DNA from: Coffea arabica
Taxonomy: Eukaryota; Streptophyta; Magnoliopsida; Gentianales; Rubiaceae
Reading direction: 5' to 3'
NCBI RefSeq assembly: GCF_036785885.1
Contig: NC_092312.1
Span: 23,888,001 to 23,952,000 of the forward strand
Length of the DNA: 64,000 nt
This document shows, piece by piece, positions 63,901 to 64,000 of this stretch. The notes beneath the pieces were generated by a model. The model had not been told where the DNA came from and searched no databases. It worked only from the letters and a program-made list of their open reading frames with translations. The position numbers were made by a program, and so were the translations under genes. The first letter of the stretch is position 1, and the number at the start of each line of letters is the position of its first letter.

Positions 63901-64000
63901 TACATCTGCTTCTCTTTCAGAGTCAAGGGCGTGAATCAATTGCAGCCAAACTTGTTGCAAATCTGATTACTGAAGCAGGTGCAGACCGTGTTCTTGCTTG
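60914..64000 (+). CDS. PRS: Ribose-phosphate pyrophosphokinase (PRPP synthetase), plastid-type, 5' part
   Basis: This enzyme makes PRPP from ribose 5-phosphate and ATP for purine, pyrimidine, NAD, His and Trp synthesis. Exons: 60914-61003, 61214-61402, 62954-63202 and 63921 onward, running out of the window. All joins are in frame. The N-terminal 30 residues ([20 protein letters not shown], then Ser/Pro-rich) look like a chloroplast transit peptide. The enzyme body begins with [14 protein letters not shown], then [60 protein letters not shown] and [20 protein letters not shown], the hallmark N-terminal domain of class I PRPP synthetases. The PRPP-binding loop lies beyond the window. Two ATGs stand in tandem at the start. 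Intron 2 (61403-62953) carries a probable transposon. Confidence 0.95.
61921..62910. mobile_element. Probable DNA transposon remnant in PRPP synthetase intron 2
   Basis: The left end TGTCTGTTTGGTAGG and the complement of the right end, GGGTCTGTTTGTTTC, form imperfect inverted termini; both then carry GAAAATATTTTC-like phrases. AAG stands directly outside both ends (61918-61920 and 62911-62913), a possible 3-bp duplication. A minus-strand open frame (62671-62348, 107 codons, with [20 protein letters not shown]) occupies the middle; its protein is unknown. CTGTTTGG-type termini occur in several plant DNA-transposon families, so the class is open. Confidence 0.5.

Overview
This window is nuclear DNA of a flowering plant, most likely a eudicot. 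The genes are split into many short exons with GT-AG introns. Intergenic DNA is AT-rich, and the five main proteins match conserved plant families. I cannot name the species from the sequence alone. I spliced the four multi-exon genes by hand. Every junction keeps the reading frame, and the two cleanest complete models come out at 715 aa (eIF3b) and 493 aa (PheRS alpha).

Layout. 3-9189 (+) is the 3' part of a DNA2-type nuclease-helicase. 10.1-11.1 kb is a degenerate tandem-repeat/retroelement patch. 12.0-13.5 kb (+) is a broken NEPRO-like gene. 15106-19229 (-) is eIF3b, complete in 11 exons. 22350-24029 (-) is an intronless PPR protein. 24.3-29 kb is an island of non-autonomous DNA transposons: a GAGCTC-rich hAT with 8-bp target duplications, a long-TIR Mutator-like element with a 9-bp duplication, other MITEs and a Helitron-like end. 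30-31.2 kb holds short repeats and unassigned open frames. 33178-42059 (-) is the cytosolic phenylalanyl-tRNA synthetase alpha subunit in 18 exons. One of its introns holds a complete hAT element, and exon 4 has a decayed tandem copy. 43602-47190 (-) is the mitochondrial complex I 8 (TYKY) subunit in 7 exons. 48.8-55 kb is a decayed PIF/Harbinger transposon split by a 2.6-kb solo LTR. 55.3-60.3 kb is AT-rich, with a Helitron-like end, a 110-bp tandem duplication and two related exon-like pieces. 60914 to the window end (+) is the 5' half of a ribose-phosphate pyrophosphokinase.

The genes are housekeeping functions: replication/repair, translation initiation, tRNA charging, respiration, nucleotide synthesis and organelle RNA processing. 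They show no sign of forming a cluster or pathway. I found no CRISPR array, rRNA gene, convincing tRNA gene or operon-like system. The interest lies in transposon structure (exact target duplications, nesting, insertion into a short intron) and in small gene-structure events (dead exon duplication, GC-AG intron, pseudogene).
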